Source of the DNA: Pelagovum sp. HNIBRBA483
GTDB lineage: Bacteria > Pseudomonadota > Alphaproteobacteria > Rhodobacterales > Rhodobacteraceae
Reading direction: 5' to 3'
Assembly: GCF_040931995.1 (NCBI RefSeq)
Contig: NZ_CP162412.1
Coordinates: 1,984,001 to 2,048,000, forward strand
DNA length: 64,000 bases
This document shows, in pieces, positions 1 to 9,191 of the stretch. The notes below the pieces were generated by a model, which ran no database searches, was not told where the DNA came from, and saw only the letters and a list, made by a program, of their open reading frames with translations. Position numbers and translations under genes: made by a program. Position 1 is the stretch's first letter; the number at the start of each line of letters is the position of its first letter.

Positions 1-440
1 CAGAGCTCCTGCGCGACAACGATCTGACAGAACTCGAAGTTCTGCGTGAATACAGCGAAAATGATAGCCTTAACGTTCGCGTCAGCCGTCAGACACAGGT
101 TGTCTCGCAAGTTGCTGCCCCTGCTGCCGTTGCAGCACCCGTGCAAGCCGCGGCTCCGGCCGCCGCTGCAGCCCCCGCGCCCGAATCGGCCGATCCGGTC
201 GATCACCCCGGCGCGGTGACATCGCCAATGGTCGGCACCGTTTACCTGGCGGCCGAGCCTGGCGCCGCACCGTTTGTTTCTGTTGGCAGCAAAGTCAACG
301 AAGGCGACACGCTGCTGATCGTAGAAGCAATGAAAACGATGAACCAGATCCCTGCCCCGCGCGGCGGAACTGTGACGCGGCTCCTCATCGAAGACGGCGC
401 TCCTGTCGAATTCGGTGCGCCCCTGATGATCATCGAATAA
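1..440 (+). CDS. accB: Biotin carboxyl carrier protein of acetyl-CoA carboxylase (5' end outside window)
   Basis: This protein carries the biotin that shuttles CO2 between biotin carboxylase and carboxyltransferase in the first step of fatty-acid synthesis. The reading frame is open from base 3 and its start lies left of the window. The visible part has the usual order: an N-terminal helix ([13 protein letters not shown]), an Ala/Pro-rich linker, and a C-terminal biotinyl domain with the EAMKTMN motif. The lysine that receives biotin is encoded at 333-335. It lies 10 bases before accC in the same direction, the standard accBC pair. The birA gene at about 23.5-24.2 kb encodes the ligase expected to modify it. 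An internal ATG at 141 would remove the N-terminal part and is not the true start. Confidence 0.95.
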   Translation, partial: ELLRDNDLTELEVLREYSENDSLNVRVSRQTQVVSQVAAPAAVAAPVQAAAPAAAAAPAPESADPVDHPGAVTSPMVGTVYLAAEPGAAPFVSVGSKVNEGDTLLIVEAMKTMNQIPAPRGGTVTRLLIEDGAPVEFGAPLMIIE

Positions 441-450
441 GGCCTTGGCA

Positions 451-1800
451 ATGTTCGATAAAATCCTGATCGCCAACCGTGGAGAGATCGCTCTCCGTGT
501 CGTCCGCGCCTGTCGCGAAATGGGTATCAAATCCGTTGCGGTCCATTCCACGGCTGATTCCGATGCGATGCATGTGCGTATGGCCGACGAGGCCGTCTGC
601 ATCGGGCCGCCCTCCTCCGCGCAAAGCTATCTCAGCTTTGCTGCGATCATTTCAGCTTGTGAGATCACAGGCGCGCAGGCCATCCACCCTGGCTACGGCT
701 TTCTCTCCGAAAACGCAGCCTTTGTGCAAGCGCTCGAAGATCACGGCATATCCTTCATCGGCCCCACTGCGGAACATATCCGCATCATGGGCGACAAGAT
801 CACCGCAAAGGAAACAGCTGAAAAGCTTGGTATTCCGGTGGTTCCGGGCTCGGACGGCGGCGTGAAAGACATTGCCGATGCAAAGCGCGTCGGCAAGGAA
901 ATCGGTTACCCCGTGATCATCAAAGCCACGGCAGGTGGCGGCGGTCGCGGGATGAAAGTCGCCCGCAACGAAGCCGAGATGGAAACAGCCTTCTCGACCG
1001 CGCGGTCCGAGGGCAAGGCCGCGTTCGGCAATGATGAGGTCTATATCGAAAAGTACCTCACGACCCCGCGCCATATCGAAATTCAGGTCTTTGGCGACGG
1101 CAAAGGCAACGCGGTTCACCTTGGCGAACGTGATTGTTCATTGCAGCGGCGTCACCAAAAGGTGTTCGAGGAAGCCCCAGGCCCCTGCATCACCGAAGAG
1201 GAACGCCAGAAGATTGGTAAAATCTGCGCCGATGCTGTGGCAAAAATCAATTACATCGGCGCGGGCACGGTCGAGTTCCTCTACGAGAACGGCGAATTCT
1301 ACTTCATCGAGATGAACACCCGCCTTCAGGTCGAACACCCGGTCACTGAGGGCGTCTTCGGTCAGGATCTCGTACGCGAACAAATCCGCGTCGCGGCTGG
1401 TTTGCCGATGTCGTTCACGCAGGATGATCTGGTTCTGTCCGGCCACGCAATCGAAGTCCGCATCAATGCCGAACGGTTACCGAACTTCTCGCCCTGCCCC
1501 GGTAAGATCACCCAATATCACGCTCCGGGTGGTCTCGGCGTCCGCATGGATTCCGCCCTTTATGATGGCTACTCTATCCCCCCCTACTACGACAGCTTGA
1601 TCGGTAAGTTGATTGTACACGGGCGCGACCGACCAGAGGCATTAGCACGGCTCAAAAGGGCTTTGGGTGAATTGATTGTCGATGGCATCGACTCGACCAT
1701 CCCGCTTTTCCACGCCTTGCTGGAGGAAGAAGCCGTCCAAACAGGTGAATACAACATTCACTGGCTCGAACATTGGCTTGAGCAAAATCTATCCGCCTAA
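451..1800 (+). CDS. accC: Acetyl-CoA carboxylase, biotin carboxylase subunit
   Basis: This ATP-grasp enzyme carboxylates the biotin on AccB using bicarbonate and ATP. It is 449 residues, the normal length. The N-terminal domain starts [14 protein letters not shown], the glycine-rich ATP loop is [13 protein letters not shown], and the catalytic region includes [17 protein letters not shown] chose the ATG at 451 over an in-frame TTG at 445 because family members begin at MFDK and an AAGG sits 8 bases upstream. It is co-transcribed with accB. The aat gene follows after 30 bases in the same direction and may share the transcript. Confidence 0.97.
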   Translation: MFDKILIANRGEIALRVVRACREMGIKSVAVHSTADSDAMHVRMADEAVCIGPPSSAQSYLSFAAIISACEITGAQAIHPGYGFLSENAAFVQALEDHGISFIGPTAEHIRIMGDKITAKETAEKLGIPVVPGSDGGVKDIADAKRVGKEIGYPVIIKATAGGGGRGMKVARNEAEMETAFSTARSEGKAAFGNDEVYIEKYLTTPRHIEIQVFGDGKGNAVHLGERDCSLQRRHQKVFEEAPGPCITEEERQKIGKICADAVAKINYIGAGTVEFLYENGEFYFIEMNTRLQVEHPVTEGVFGQDLVREQIRVAAGLPMSFTQDDLVLSGHAIEVRINAERLPNFSPCPGKITQYHAPGGLGVRMDSALYDGYSIPPYYDSLIGKLIVHGRDRPEALARLKRALGELIVDGIDSTIPLFHALLEEEAVQTGEYNIHWLEHWLEQNLSA

Positions 1801-1830
1801 AAGTCGGTTACACCACATTCAGGATCGTCG

Positions 1831-2481
1831 ATGAAAGACGAACCGTTCGAAATAACAACGGAAATCTTGCTGAGGGCTTACACCCTCGGCATTTTTCCGA
1901 TGTCCGAATCCCGCGACCAACATGAAATCTTCTGGGTCGATCCGAAACGGCGCGGCATTCTCCCAATCGAGAGGTTTCATATCTCGCGATCCCTCCGCCG
2001 CAAAATACTGAAAAACCCTTTCCGCATCACCTTCGATAAGGCTTTTACGCAAGTCATCTCCGGTTGCGCGGACCGTCAAGAGACGTGGATCAATACCAAA
2101 ATAGCCAGCCTCTACGAAGGTCTGTTCGATCAGGGCCACGCACATTCAATCGAAGTCTGGAACGACGATAGGCTTGTCGGGGGCGTCTACGGCGTTGCAA
2201 TCGGTGCAGCTTTCTTTGGCGAGAGCATGTTCTCGCGGCAGACCGATGCCTCGAAGATCGCCCTCGCCTACCTGACGCATCGACTATGGAAAGACGGATT
2301 CACTTTATTTGATACGCAGTTCATCACCGATCATCTGCTATCACTCGGCGCCGAGGAAATCTCCAAATCAGATTATCACAAACGGCTCGACGCTGCGGTG
2401 ATCCGACACGCGCTATTCAGAGCAAACGCCCCGCTACCATCACCTTACGAAATCACGCAACCAAGAACCCAGACATCATAG
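1831..2481 (+). CDS. aat: Leucyl/phenylalanyl-tRNA--protein transferase
   Basis: This cytoplasmic enzyme adds Leu or Phe to proteins with N-terminal Arg or Lys, marking them for ClpS/ClpAP degradation (bacterial N-end rule). The 216-residue protein has family hallmarks: LLRAYTLGIFPM near the N-terminus, a WVDPKRRGILP segment, GGVYGVAIGAAFFGESMFS in the core, and the FDTQFITDHLLSLGA motif near the end. AGGA lies 6 bases before the ATG. The last 37 bases overlap the 3' end of the convergent DUF2155 gene, and both frames look genuine there. Confidence 0.95.
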   Translation: MKDEPFEITTEILLRAYTLGIFPMSESRDQHEIFWVDPKRRGILPIERFHISRSLRRKILKNPFRITFDKAFTQVISGCADRQETWINTKIASLYEGLFDQGHAHSIEVWNDDRLVGGVYGVAIGAAFFGESMFSRQTDASKIALAYLTHRLWKDGFTLFDTQFITDHLLSLGAEEISKSDYHKRLDAAVIRHALFRANAPLPSPYEITQPRTQTS

Positions 2482-2915
2482 CGCGGATGGTCCATTGCGT
2501 TCAGCGCGGGCGCAGAGGCAATCATCCACCCGCGGAAGACAGGCTCCTCGATAGACTGATAAGTAATCGTCAAACCGGCATAGGCGTTACCGGCTGGGTT
2601 ATTTACCGGATAGCGGCAGTCGATCGAAGCAATTGAAATAAGCCCGACCCGTACCGCGCCACCGGAAGGCACATCAATATCCGTCACAGCACCGGTGATC
2701 TTATCAAGAACACGGACAAGAGCAGCGCCAGATGACTCCACGCGCTCGGAAAGTGGCAGCTCTTCAATTTCCTCGAATTCCGGCCCAACCAAGGGGAGCA
2801 CCCCTTCGCCTTCCGCAGGCGCCAAAGGTGTCTCGATCACCTCCTGCGCCAATAGGCTTCCTGCAGCGCCAAACGCAAACCAGGTACCGACCACAATACC
2901 CCGCATCAAGCTCAC
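2445..2915 (-). CDS. DUF2155 domain-containing exported protein
   Basis: This is a small exported protein of unknown function from a family found mainly in alphaproteobacteria. An N-terminal signal peptide is visible (hydrophobic stretch ending in SLLAQ, probable cleavage after Ala). The mature part contains VRVLDKITGAVTDIDVPSGG and a Cys-containing segment (SIDCRYPVNNP), which match DUF2155. The frame opens at a GTG (2915) that overlaps the mlaD stop codon as GTGA. An ATG at 2906 is an alternative start. Coupling to mlaD suggests a role at the cell envelope, but this is only inference. The 3' end overlaps aat by 37 bases. Confidence 0.85.
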   Translation of the reverse strand: MSLMRGIVVGTWFAFGAAGSLLAQEVIETPLAPAEGEGVLPLVGPEFEEIEELPLSERVESSGAALVRVLDKITGAVTDIDVPSGGAVRVGLISIASIDCRYPVNNPAGNAYAGLTITYQSIEEPVFRGWMIASAPALNAMDHPRYDVWVLGCVIS

Positions 2916-3364
2916 TCTTCGCCCCCCCCTCCAGAGGCAAACCGCAGCAGCAATGTGACCAAGCTCACCGCGCCCTGAGTATCGAGGATTTCTGCGCCCT
3001 CGGCGTAATTATCGAACGAGCCGCCCGGCATGATTTCTATGAAGGTTCCGCCCAGCAGCCCTTCAGAGGCCACAACAGCGGTGCTGTCATCAGGGATCAA
3101 GACATCATCGCTGATCTGCAAAGCGGTCACCGCGCGGAACGTCTGCGGATCAAGGTTCAAGTCCGTAACGGTTCCAACTTTCACGCCTGCAAGCCGCACA
3201 TCTGTTCCGACGCTCACCCCCTCGGCAGAACGGAATGCCGCATTGAGCATATAGCCCTCTGAACGGCCACCACTGCCAGTCGTTTGCATCGTGAAAATAA
3301 GAAACGCCGCTGCCACGATGACAACGGCCGTTCCAACCAGGGTTTCAACAATGTTTTCGCGCAT
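2912..3364 (-). CDS. mlaD: MlaD-like MCE-domain protein of a lipid transport system
   Basis: The 150-residue protein has one N-terminal membrane helix (VGTAVVIVAAAFLIFTM) followed by a single MCE domain (about residues 38-115, with VRLAGVKVGTV). This is the layout of MlaD, the periplasmic membrane-anchored ring subunit of the Mla phospholipid transport system that keeps the outer membrane asymmetric. The other Mla genes (ATPase, permease, MlaC) are not in this window. It sits between the NDUFA12 gene and DUF2155, an arrangement I associate with Rhodobacteraceae. The symbol is assigned by domain architecture. Confidence 0.85.
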   Translation of the reverse strand: MRENIVETLVGTAVVIVAAAFLIFTMQTTGSGGRSEGYMLNAAFRSAEGVSVGTDVRLAGVKVGTVTDLNLDPQTFRAVTALQISDDVLIPDDSTAVVASEGLLGGTFIEIMPGGSFDNYAEGAEILDTQGAVSLVTLLLRFASGGGGEE

Positions 3365-3376
3365 GTCGCTCCCGCC

Positions 3377-3760
3377 TTATTCGGGCGTCCAGGCCTCGTA
3401 GTCGCTCCGGTCCGCCGGCCGTGCATTCCGAATGGAACCTGCGGGCGCATACGCCAGCGCCGTTCCAGTCAGGTTCTCCTGATGCGGCTTCTCCCACGCC
3501 TTATGCACCAATGGTTTATCACTCGGCGTTTCATCCCAAGTGCGGTGCAACCAACCATGCCAATCTGGGCTAATGCGGCTACCTTCGATCTCACCATTGT
3601 AGATGACCCAGCGCTTGCTGTCGTCGGCTGTGCGGTAATAGGTGTTGCCTTGGTCGTCTGCGCCGACCTTGACCCCTTTGCGCCATGTGAAAAACTGGGT
3701 GTTCAGGGTTTGACCGTCCCACCAAGTAAAGATGCGGCTTATCGCGCTCACAATGCCCAT
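3377..3760 (-). CDS. NDUFA12-family NADH:ubiquinone oxidoreductase accessory protein
   Basis: The 127-residue protein is the bacterial counterpart of mitochondrial complex I accessory subunit NDUFA12 (B17.2). Matching features are [17 protein letters not shown] near the N-terminus, [21 protein letters not shown]-like spacing ([15 protein letters not shown]), and [17 protein letters not shown] placed the start at 3760 (MGIVSAI) rather than at the upstream in-frame 3796 because family members begin here and a GGAG lies 8 bases before the ATG. It is encoded more than 20 kb away from the nuo operon in this same window, as is usual in alphaproteobacteria. It probably stabilises assembled complex I. 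Confidence 0.9.
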   Translation of the reverse strand: MGIVSAISRIFTWWDGQTLNTQFFTWRKGVKVGADDQGNTYYRTADDSKRWVIYNGEIEGSRISPDWHGWLHRTWDETPSDKPLVHKAWEKPHQENLTGTALAYAPAGSIRNARPADRSDYEAWTPE

Positions 3761-3825
3761 TTCATCGCTCCGTTGCTTGGCCCCCTCTTGCCTCAAACCA
3801 ACGCGAAGGTCCAGAGGTAACCACT

Positions 3826-4242
3826 TTATTTACTTGGCGCGTCACCGCCCTGATCACGCTCACGAAAGCGTGCTGTTACTTCAATTTCGATCTTCATTTC
3901 AGGCTCCTGTAATCCTGCCACGAACATCGTCGCGGCAGGTCGTGCATTTTCGAAAGCCTTTGATGTTTCGGGCCAGCATTTCGGCCAATCTTGCGGATCA
4001 GGCAGTATGTAGCGCACCCGCACCACATCATCCATCGATGCCCCTGCCTCTGCCAAAGCGGCAGAGATGGTCGCCAATGCATTGCGGCACTGCATATTCA
4101 CTTCATCGGGGATCGTCATCGTTGCGTAATCGTAGCCGGTTGTTCCCGCCACAAAAATCCAGTCACCGTCGATGACGGCCCGAGAGTAGCCAATCCGCGC
4201 CTCGAAAGGCGAGCCTGTCGAAATGTGGCGCCGGTCGCTCAT
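3826..4242 (-). CDS. RidA family (YjgF/YER057c/UK114) protein
   Basis: RidA-like proteins are small trimeric proteins; classical members hydrolyse reactive enamine/imine intermediates. The 138-residue sequence shows the fold: [21 protein letters not shown] near the start, then [19 protein letters not shown], the conserved arginine in [13 protein letters not shown], and a C-terminal IEIEVTARF strand with the acidic residue. I chose the ATG at 4242 (MSDRRH) over 4257. It lies downstream of clpX but is separated from it by a Rho-independent terminator, so it probably has its own promoter or depends on read-through. The exact substrate cannot be named. Confidence 0.88.
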   Translation of the reverse strand: MSDRRHISTGSPFEARIGYSRAVIDGDWIFVAGTTGYDYATMTIPDEVNMQCRNALATISAALAEAGASMDDVVRVRYILPDPQDWPKCWPETSKAFENARPAATMFVAGLQEPEMKIEIEVTARFRERDQGGDAPSK

Positions 4243-4259
4243 CACATCCTCTCCCAAAC

Positions 4260-4287
4260 AAAAAAGACCGGCTCAAATGAGCCGGCC
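4260..4287 (-). terminator. Rho-independent terminator downstream of clpX
   Basis: A perfect CCGGCTCA/TGAGCCGG inverted repeat (4268-4285) is followed, on the minus strand, by a run of six T residues (A run at 4260-4265 on the plus strand). It lies 25 bases after the clpX stop codon and before the RidA-like start, so it should end the clpP-clpX transcript. Confidence 0.85.
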
Positions 4288-4310
4288 TCCAAATTCGATT
4301 CTCGCGATCA

Positions 4311-5576
4311 TCAGGCCCGCGCTTCGCTCTTCTCGGGCTCGTCGGCATAGATCATCAGCGGCTCAGCGTCGGGGCCAACGGCCTCTTCGTTCACGACAAC
4401 CTCGGTCACATTTTCCATACCGGGCAGATCGAACATCGTATCAAGGAGAATGTCCTCCATGATCGACCGCAGGCCACGCGCGCCTGTCTTCCGCTCGATG
4501 GCCCGCCGCGCAATCGCGCGCAACGCATCATCGGTGAAGGTTAGCTTCGTATCCTCAATGACGAACAAACGCTGATACTGCTTCACCAGCGCGTTCTTCG
4601 GCTCGCTGAGGATGGTAACAAGCGCGTCTTCATCCAGGTCTTCCAGCGTCGCGATCACTGGCAGACGCCCCACGAACTCAGGGATCAACCCGAACTTTAG
4701 CAAATCTTCAGGTTCCAGATCATGGAACACCTCACCGACATTACGCTCGTCTACCTCGCGCACATCCGCGCCGAAGCCCATGGCAGAGCCTTTGCCCCGC
4801 TGAGAGATGATCTTGTCCAGCCCCGCAAATGCGCCACCACAGATGAACAGGATGTTGGTTGTATCAACCTGAAGGAATTCCTGCTGCGGATGCTTACGTC
4901 CGCCCTGCGGCGGCACGGAGGCAACCGTGCCTTCCATGATCTTCAAGAGCGCCTGCTGCACACCCTCACCCGATACATCACGGGTGATCGACGGGTTGTC
5001 CGACTTGCGGGTGATCTTGTCGACCTCGTCGATATAGACGATCCCGCGCTGCGCACGCTCTACATTGTACTCGCTGGCTTGAAGCAGCTTGAGAATGATG
5101 TTCTCAACGTCCTCACCCACATAGCCAGCTTCCGTCAGCGTGGTTGCATCGGCCATCGTGAACGGCACATCCAAAATCCGTGCAAGCGTCTGAGCCAAAA
5201 GCGTTTTGCCGCAGCCGGTAGGACCAACAAGAAGGATGTTGGATTTCGACAACTCAATGTCAGAAGTTTTGGCCGAATGGTTGAGCCGCTTGTAGTGGTT
5301 ATGCACCGCAACCGCCAAAACGCGCTTCGCATGCACCTGTCCGATCACATAGTCATCTAGTACCGCACAAATCTCACGCGGGGTCGGCACCCCTTCCGAG
5401 GACTTCAGCCCAGAGGATTTCGTCTCCTCACGGATGATGTCCATGCACAGCTCTACACACTCATCGCAGATAAATACGGTCGGTCCCGCAATCAGCTTCC
5501 TCACCTCATGCTGGCTCTTGCCACAAAAGCTGCAATACAGGGTGTTTTTGCTGTCGCTGCCTGACGAATTCGCCAT
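4311..5576 (-). CDS. clpX: ATP-dependent Clp protease ATP-binding subunit ClpX
   Basis: ClpX is the hexameric AAA+ unfoldase that recognises substrates and feeds them to ClpP. At 421 residues it is full length. It has the N-terminal C4 zinc domain (Cys15, Cys18, Cys37, Cys40), Walker A GPTGCGKT (about 118-125), Walker [11 protein letters not shown], the pore-loop and RKSDN region, and a C-terminal [17 protein letters not shown] segment. It follows clpP by 114 bases in the same direction. The gap contains a small palindrome just before the ribosome-binding site. Transcription ends at the terminator at 4260-4287. Confidence 0.98.
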   Translation of the reverse strand: MANSSGSDSKNTLYCSFCGKSQHEVRKLIAGPTVFICDECVELCMDIIREETKSSGLKSSEGVPTPREICAVLDDYVIGQVHAKRVLAVAVHNHYKRLNHSAKTSDIELSKSNILLVGPTGCGKTLLAQTLARILDVPFTMADATTLTEAGYVGEDVENIILKLLQASEYNVERAQRGIVYIDEVDKITRKSDNPSITRDVSGEGVQQALLKIMEGTVASVPPQGGRKHPQQEFLQVDTTNILFICGGAFAGLDKIISQRGKGSAMGFGADVREVDERNVGEVFHDLEPEDLLKFGLIPEFVGRLPVIATLEDLDEDALVTILSEPKNALVKQYQRLFVIEDTKLTFTDDALRAIARRAIERKTGARGLRSIMEDILLDTMFDLPGMENVTEVVVNEEAVGPDAEPLMIYADEPEKSEARA

Positions 5577-5587
5577 GTTTCCCCTTT

Positions 5588-5600
5588 CGGCACAGTGCCG
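5588..5600 (-). repeat. Short palindrome upstream of the clpX ribosome-binding site
   Basis: CGGCACAGTGCCG (plus strand) is a perfect 6+6 inverted repeat around one base, 11 bases before the clpX start and directly beside the purine-rich GAAAGGGG Shine-Dalgarno. It could be a weak mRNA hairpin or a protein-binding site. No function is known. Confidence 0.4.
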
Positions 5601-5690
5601 TTTTACGTTCGGACCGTTCCCTAACAGTAAGACAGGCGCTTCAGGTCCACAACGCCAAAATGCCCGTCTTCTGCCACTCTATCGGGACCG

Positions 5691-6311
5691 TTATTCCCCA
5701 GCGTCGTCGCGCCGCGTCAGAATTTCGTCAATCAGGCCCCAGTCTTTTGCATCTTCGGGCGACATGAAATTGTCACGCTCCAGCGCCGCTTCGACCTTCT
5801 TCAGGGTCTGCCCGGTATGGGTGACGTAAATCTCATTCAGGCGCGTTTTCAGCTTCTGCGTCTCTTGCGCGTGGATCATGATATCTGTCGCCTGCCCCTG
5901 ATAACCGCCCGAAGGCTGGTGCACCATGATGCGGCTGTTCGGCAGCGAGAAACGCATTCCAGGCTCGCCTGCGGTCAACAGCAGCGACCCCATTGACGCA
6001 GCCTGCCCCACACAAAGCGTCGAAACCTTGGGCCTGATGTATTGCATGGTATCATAGATCGAGAGCCCCGAAGTCACCACGCCGCCCGGGCTGTTGATAT
6101 ACATGCTGATCTCTTTCTTGGGGTTCTCGGCCTCAAGATGCAACAACTGCGCAACGATCAACTGGCTCATCCCGTCATGCACGGGGCCAGATACAAAAAT
6201 GATCCGCTCCTTCAAAAGACGCGAGAAAATATCGTAGGCCCGCTCCCCGCGTGCAGTCTGCTCAACCACCATGGGAACAAGGTTCATATACGTTTCAATT
6301 GGATCTTTCAT
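5691..6311 (-). CDS. clpP: ATP-dependent Clp protease proteolytic subunit ClpP
   Basis: ClpP is the serine peptidase that forms the two-ring degradation chamber and works with ClpX. The 206-residue protein has the catalytic serine in GQAASMGS (Ser106), the catalytic histidine in [10 protein letters not shown] (His131), and the aspartate in [11 protein letters not shown]. The INSPGG oxyanion-region motif is present. It is the first gene of a clpP-clpX pair, the standard order. A promoter-like sequence with a CTTGAAG -35 region lies about 55-80 bases upstream, consistent with heat-shock control, although that is inference. Confidence 0.98.
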   Translation of the reverse strand: MKDPIETYMNLVPMVVEQTARGERAYDIFSRLLKERIIFVSGPVHDGMSQLIVAQLLHLEAENPKKEISMYINSPGGVVTSGLSIYDTMQYIRPKVSTLCVGQAASMGSLLLTAGEPGMRFSLPNSRIMVHQPSGGYQGQATDIMIHAQETQKLKTRLNEIYVTHTGQTLKKVEAALERDNFMSPEDAKDWGLIDEILTRRDDAGE

Positions 6312-6364
6312 TCTGCCCGCCTCATTTTCGGATTTCTAAACAATAACCGGAGTATCTTGAGGGA

Positions 6365-6393
6365 ATCTTAGTTTGGCGCTGCGGGGGCTTCAA
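6365..6393 (-). promoter_or_regulatory. Candidate clpP promoter
   Basis: On the minus strand TTGAAG (6388-6393) and TAAGAT (6365-6370) are separated by 17 bases, a fair match to a housekeeping promoter. The -35 element is preceded by C, giving CTTGAAG, which resembles the -35 of RpoH promoters. No good RpoH -10 (CCCCATNT type) is seen. Confidence 0.35.
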
Positions 6394-6451
6394 GGCCCGT
6401 TCGTGTATCTCGGCGGGTTGAAGACAATTCCGCGAAGACTAGCTCCGCGAC

Positions 6452-7636
6452 ATGTCAGAACACACCCCATTCGCCCTGCCGTCATTTCTCGCAGCGCAAG
6501 ACAAAATGCGCAGCTTCGCGCCCTTGGCAGGGCACGATTACGCGCGCTTGCGCAACTTCGATATACCCAATCATCCTCATGTTTCCGGCCTCTCACCCTA
6601 CCTGCGCCATCGCATGATCACGGAGGCGGATGTCCTGAAGGAAACGCTGGCGCTTCACCCCCCTGCTCAGCAGAAGAAATTCGTCCAAGAGGTTGTCTGG
6701 CGCACCTATTGGAAGGGCTGGTTGGAAATGCGCCCTGCCGTCTGGACCCAGTACCAAACTGGCCTCCATGCCGCATTGAACCGTATCCAGACCGAATCTG
6801 CCTTGCGCCAGCAATGGCAGTCCGCCTGTGAGGGAACCACAGGAATTGACGGATTTGATCATTGGGCAAAAGAACTTCGCCAGACCGGCTATTTACACAA
6901 TCACGCGCGAATGTGGTTCGCGTCGATTTGGATTTTCACGCTGCGCCTGCCGTGGGAGCTCGGCGCTGATTTCTTCCTGCGCCACCTGCTCGACGGTGAC
7001 CCAGCTTCTAATACGCTGTCATGGCGCTGGGTTGGAGGCATTCAAACAGAAGGTAAGGCCTACCTCGCCAGCCGTAGCAATATTGCGCAATTCACCATTG
7101 GACGCTTTGCGCCAAACAGCCTTATCGAATCCGCACAGCCGCTTGCATTTACCCCGCACCCCGAGCCCGCTCCGCTCCCTGCCGCAACCAAACCCGCCGC
7201 TAACGCCCGCACGCTTTTTCTCATCACCGAGGAAGATTTATCGCCCGAATGGGTGTTGAACGGCGCTCCCGCGCCATATCTCATCGCCACATTGAATTCG
7301 ACAAAAGCCCGCAGCCCATTGCACATCAGCAATGACCTTTCCGCATGGACGGATGCCGCCATGACCGATTGCCTCGCACGCCACGGCTGGTCAGGAGCGA
7401 TCAAATTGCAAGGCGCCCCCGACTTGGCAGAAGTCGTGAAAGCACACAACATAGAACAGATCGTCACCAGTTACCTGCCGATAGGCCCCGCGCGCGACAC
7501 ACTTTCAGCAGCAAACCTCGACACTCCGTTGGTTCAGGTAATGCGCGCTTATGATCGGCGCTGGTGGCCTCACGCGACACATGGTTTCTTCAGGTTCCGC
7601 AAAATCATCCCTCAAATCCTCGAAAGTCTGGCATAG
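6452..7636 (+). CDS. Photolyase/cryptochrome-like FAD-binding protein with reversed domain order
   Basis: Residues 1-235 match the FAD-binding domain that normally forms the C-terminal half of DNA photolyases: [67 protein letters not shown] and an [10 protein letters not shown]-like end. No antenna domain precedes it: the protein begins only about 25 residues before this domain. Instead about 150 residues follow a Pro/Ala linker and look like an alpha/beta Rossmann-type domain ([49 protein letters not shown]). That would be a circularly permuted layout relative to ordinary photolyases. Light-driven DNA repair or signalling is plausible but not shown. It is divergent from clpP. Confidence 0.8.
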   Translation: MSEHTPFALPSFLAAQDKMRSFAPLAGHDYARLRNFDIPNHPHVSGLSPYLRHRMITEADVLKETLALHPPAQQKKFVQEVVWRTYWKGWLEMRPAVWTQYQTGLHAALNRIQTESALRQQWQSACEGTTGIDGFDHWAKELRQTGYLHNHARMWFASIWIFTLRLPWELGADFFLRHLLDGDPASNTLSWRWVGGIQTEGKAYLASRSNIAQFTIGRFAPNSLIESAQPLAFTPHPEPAPLPAATKPAANARTLFLITEEDLSPEWVLNGAPAPYLIATLNSTKARSPLHISNDLSAWTDAAMTDCLARHGWSGAIKLQGAPDLAEVVKAHNIEQIVTSYLPIGPARDTLSAANLDTPLVQVMRAYDRRWWPHATHGFFRFRKIIPQILESLA

Positions 7637-7704
7637 GGGCACGCCCGTCTTGTCGTGGCGTGGCGGCTGACATAGGAATGTCCACAATACTTGCAGGAGG
7701 TTCC

Positions 7705-8490
7705 ATGCGCATTCTCATCACCAACGACGACGGCATCAACGCGCCCGGACTGGTCGTACTTGAGAAAATCGCGACAGAGTTGGCCGGCCCCGATGGCGAG
7801 GTTTGGGTCGTCGCGCCTGCATTCGAGCAGTCAGGTGTCGGCCACTGCATCAGCTACACGCACCCGATGATGATTGCGGAACTTGCTCCGCGCCGTTTTG
7901 CTGCCGAGGGCTCACCCGCCGATTGTGTTCTGGCCGCTCTTTACGATGTTATGGCGGATTGCCGCCCCGATCTTGTGCTTTCCGGCGTCAATCGCGGGAA
8001 CAACGCCGCTGACAACGTGCTCTACTCCGGCACGGTCGGCGCGGTTATGGAGGCCGCCCTGCAAGGCCTCCCCGCAATTGCGCTTTCGCAGTACTACGGG
8101 CCCGCAAACGCCAAACTGGACGACCCTTTCGAAGCCGCATCCGTTCATGGCGTCGAAACAGTGCGCAAACTTCTCGATCACGGCCACTGGGACACCTCTG
8201 ACTATCGCCTGTTCTACAATGTTAACTTCCCGCCGGTACCCGCCAATCAAGTCAAAGGCATCGCCCCGACCTATCAGGGCTTCCGTAAGGACAGCTACTT
8301 TGCAGCCGAGCCACACATGTCGCCGTCGGGGCGCAAGTTTCTTTGGATCAAAGGCGGCGCGCAACACGGCCCAACCGGCACAGGCTCCGATGCTCAGGCT
8401 AATCTAGACGGCTACATCTCCGTAACACCGATGCGCGCCGATTTGACAGACCATTCCACCCTCGCGGATCTGCGAAAGGCGCTCTCGTGA
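7705..8490 (+). CDS. surE: 5'/3'-nucleotidase SurE
   Basis: SurE is a metal-dependent nucleoside monophosphatase involved in survival under stress. The 261-residue protein begins [15 protein letters not shown] with the metal-binding Asp pair, has SGVGHCIS and the [21 protein letters not shown] motif (Asn metal ligand), and is normal in length. I start it at 7705, where a perfect AGGAGG lies 4 bases upstream, not at the far upstream in-frame ATG (7564), which lies inside the preceding gene. Its stop overlaps the pcm start (GTGA), so the two are translationally coupled. Confidence 0.96.
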   Translation: MRILITNDDGINAPGLVVLEKIATELAGPDGEVWVVAPAFEQSGVGHCISYTHPMMIAELAPRRFAAEGSPADCVLAALYDVMADCRPDLVLSGVNRGNNAADNVLYSGTVGAVMEAALQGLPAIALSQYYGPANAKLDDPFEAASVHGVETVRKLLDHGHWDTSDYRLFYNVNFPPVPANQVKGIAPTYQGFRKDSYFAAEPHMSPSGRKFLWIKGGAQHGPTGTGSDAQANLDGYISVTPMRADLTDHSTLADLRKALS

Positions 8491-9137
8491 CAGATGACGT
8501 AGGCGCCATCGCCGAGCGGAAAATGCAGTTCCTTTTCGCGCTCCGCAGCCGCGGCGTCACAGATGCCCGCGTACTGACCGCGATGGAGCGCATCGACCGC
8601 GCACATTTCGTCAAAGGCCTTTTCGCGGACAAGGTCTATACCGACGTGCCGCTTCCCATCGCGTCGGGGCAAACCATTAGCCAACCATCTGTCGTGGGGC
8701 TAATGACACAAGCGCTCGATGTTTCGCCTCGTGACAAGGTTCTCGAGGTCGGAACCGGTTCCGGTTACCAAGCAGCGATCCTTAGCGTACTTGCCCGCAG
8801 GGTCTACACGATCGATCGCTTCAAGCGCCTTGTCGCGGATGCCCGCGCGATCTTCGAGGAAGAGGGCTTGCACAACATCACCGCCATCACCGGCGACGGC
8901 AGCTTTGGCTATCCCGAACAGGCGCCGTTTGATCGCATTCTTGTGACAGCCGCCGCCGAAGATCCACCAAGCCCGCTCTTGGCGCAATTGCGCGTAGGCG
9001 GTATCATGGTGTTGCCTGTAGGCCAGTCTGACGCGGTACAAACCCTGATCCGCGCCACACGAACAGAGACAGGCTACGAGTACGAGGAACTACGCCAAGT
9101 AAGATTTGTCCCCTTAATTGAAGGACTTGGCGACTAG
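8487..9137 (+). CDS. pcm: Protein-L-isoaspartate O-methyltransferase
   Basis: This SAM-dependent enzyme methylates isoaspartyl residues to begin repair of aged proteins. The 216-residue protein has the [10 protein letters not shown] region, the substrate segment [14 protein letters not shown], and SAM motif [14 protein letters not shown]. Translation begins at a GTG that overlaps the surE stop by 4 bases. The order surE-pcm-nlpD matches the well-known enterobacterial cluster, but no rpoS follows, as expected for an alphaproteobacterium. Confidence 0.95.
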   Translation: MTDDVGAIAERKMQFLFALRSRGVTDARVLTAMERIDRAHFVKGLFADKVYTDVPLPIASGQTISQPSVVGLMTQALDVSPRDKVLEVGTGSGYQAAILSVLARRVYTIDRFKRLVADARAIFEEEGLHNITAITGDGSFGYPEQAPFDRILVTAAAEDPPSPLLAQLRVGGIMVLPVGQSDAVQTLIRATRTETGYEYEELRQVRFVPLIEGLGD

Positions 9138-9191
9138 AGTTAATGCAGAATAATCCGGCGAAACGACCGGTATATATATTGAGGCCCTTGA

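Noticed and set aside
9138-9191. TATATATA stretch before nlpD as a separate strong promoter
   Set aside because: No credible -35 element at the correct distance, and the gap to pcm is only 54 bases, so co-transcription is as likely.
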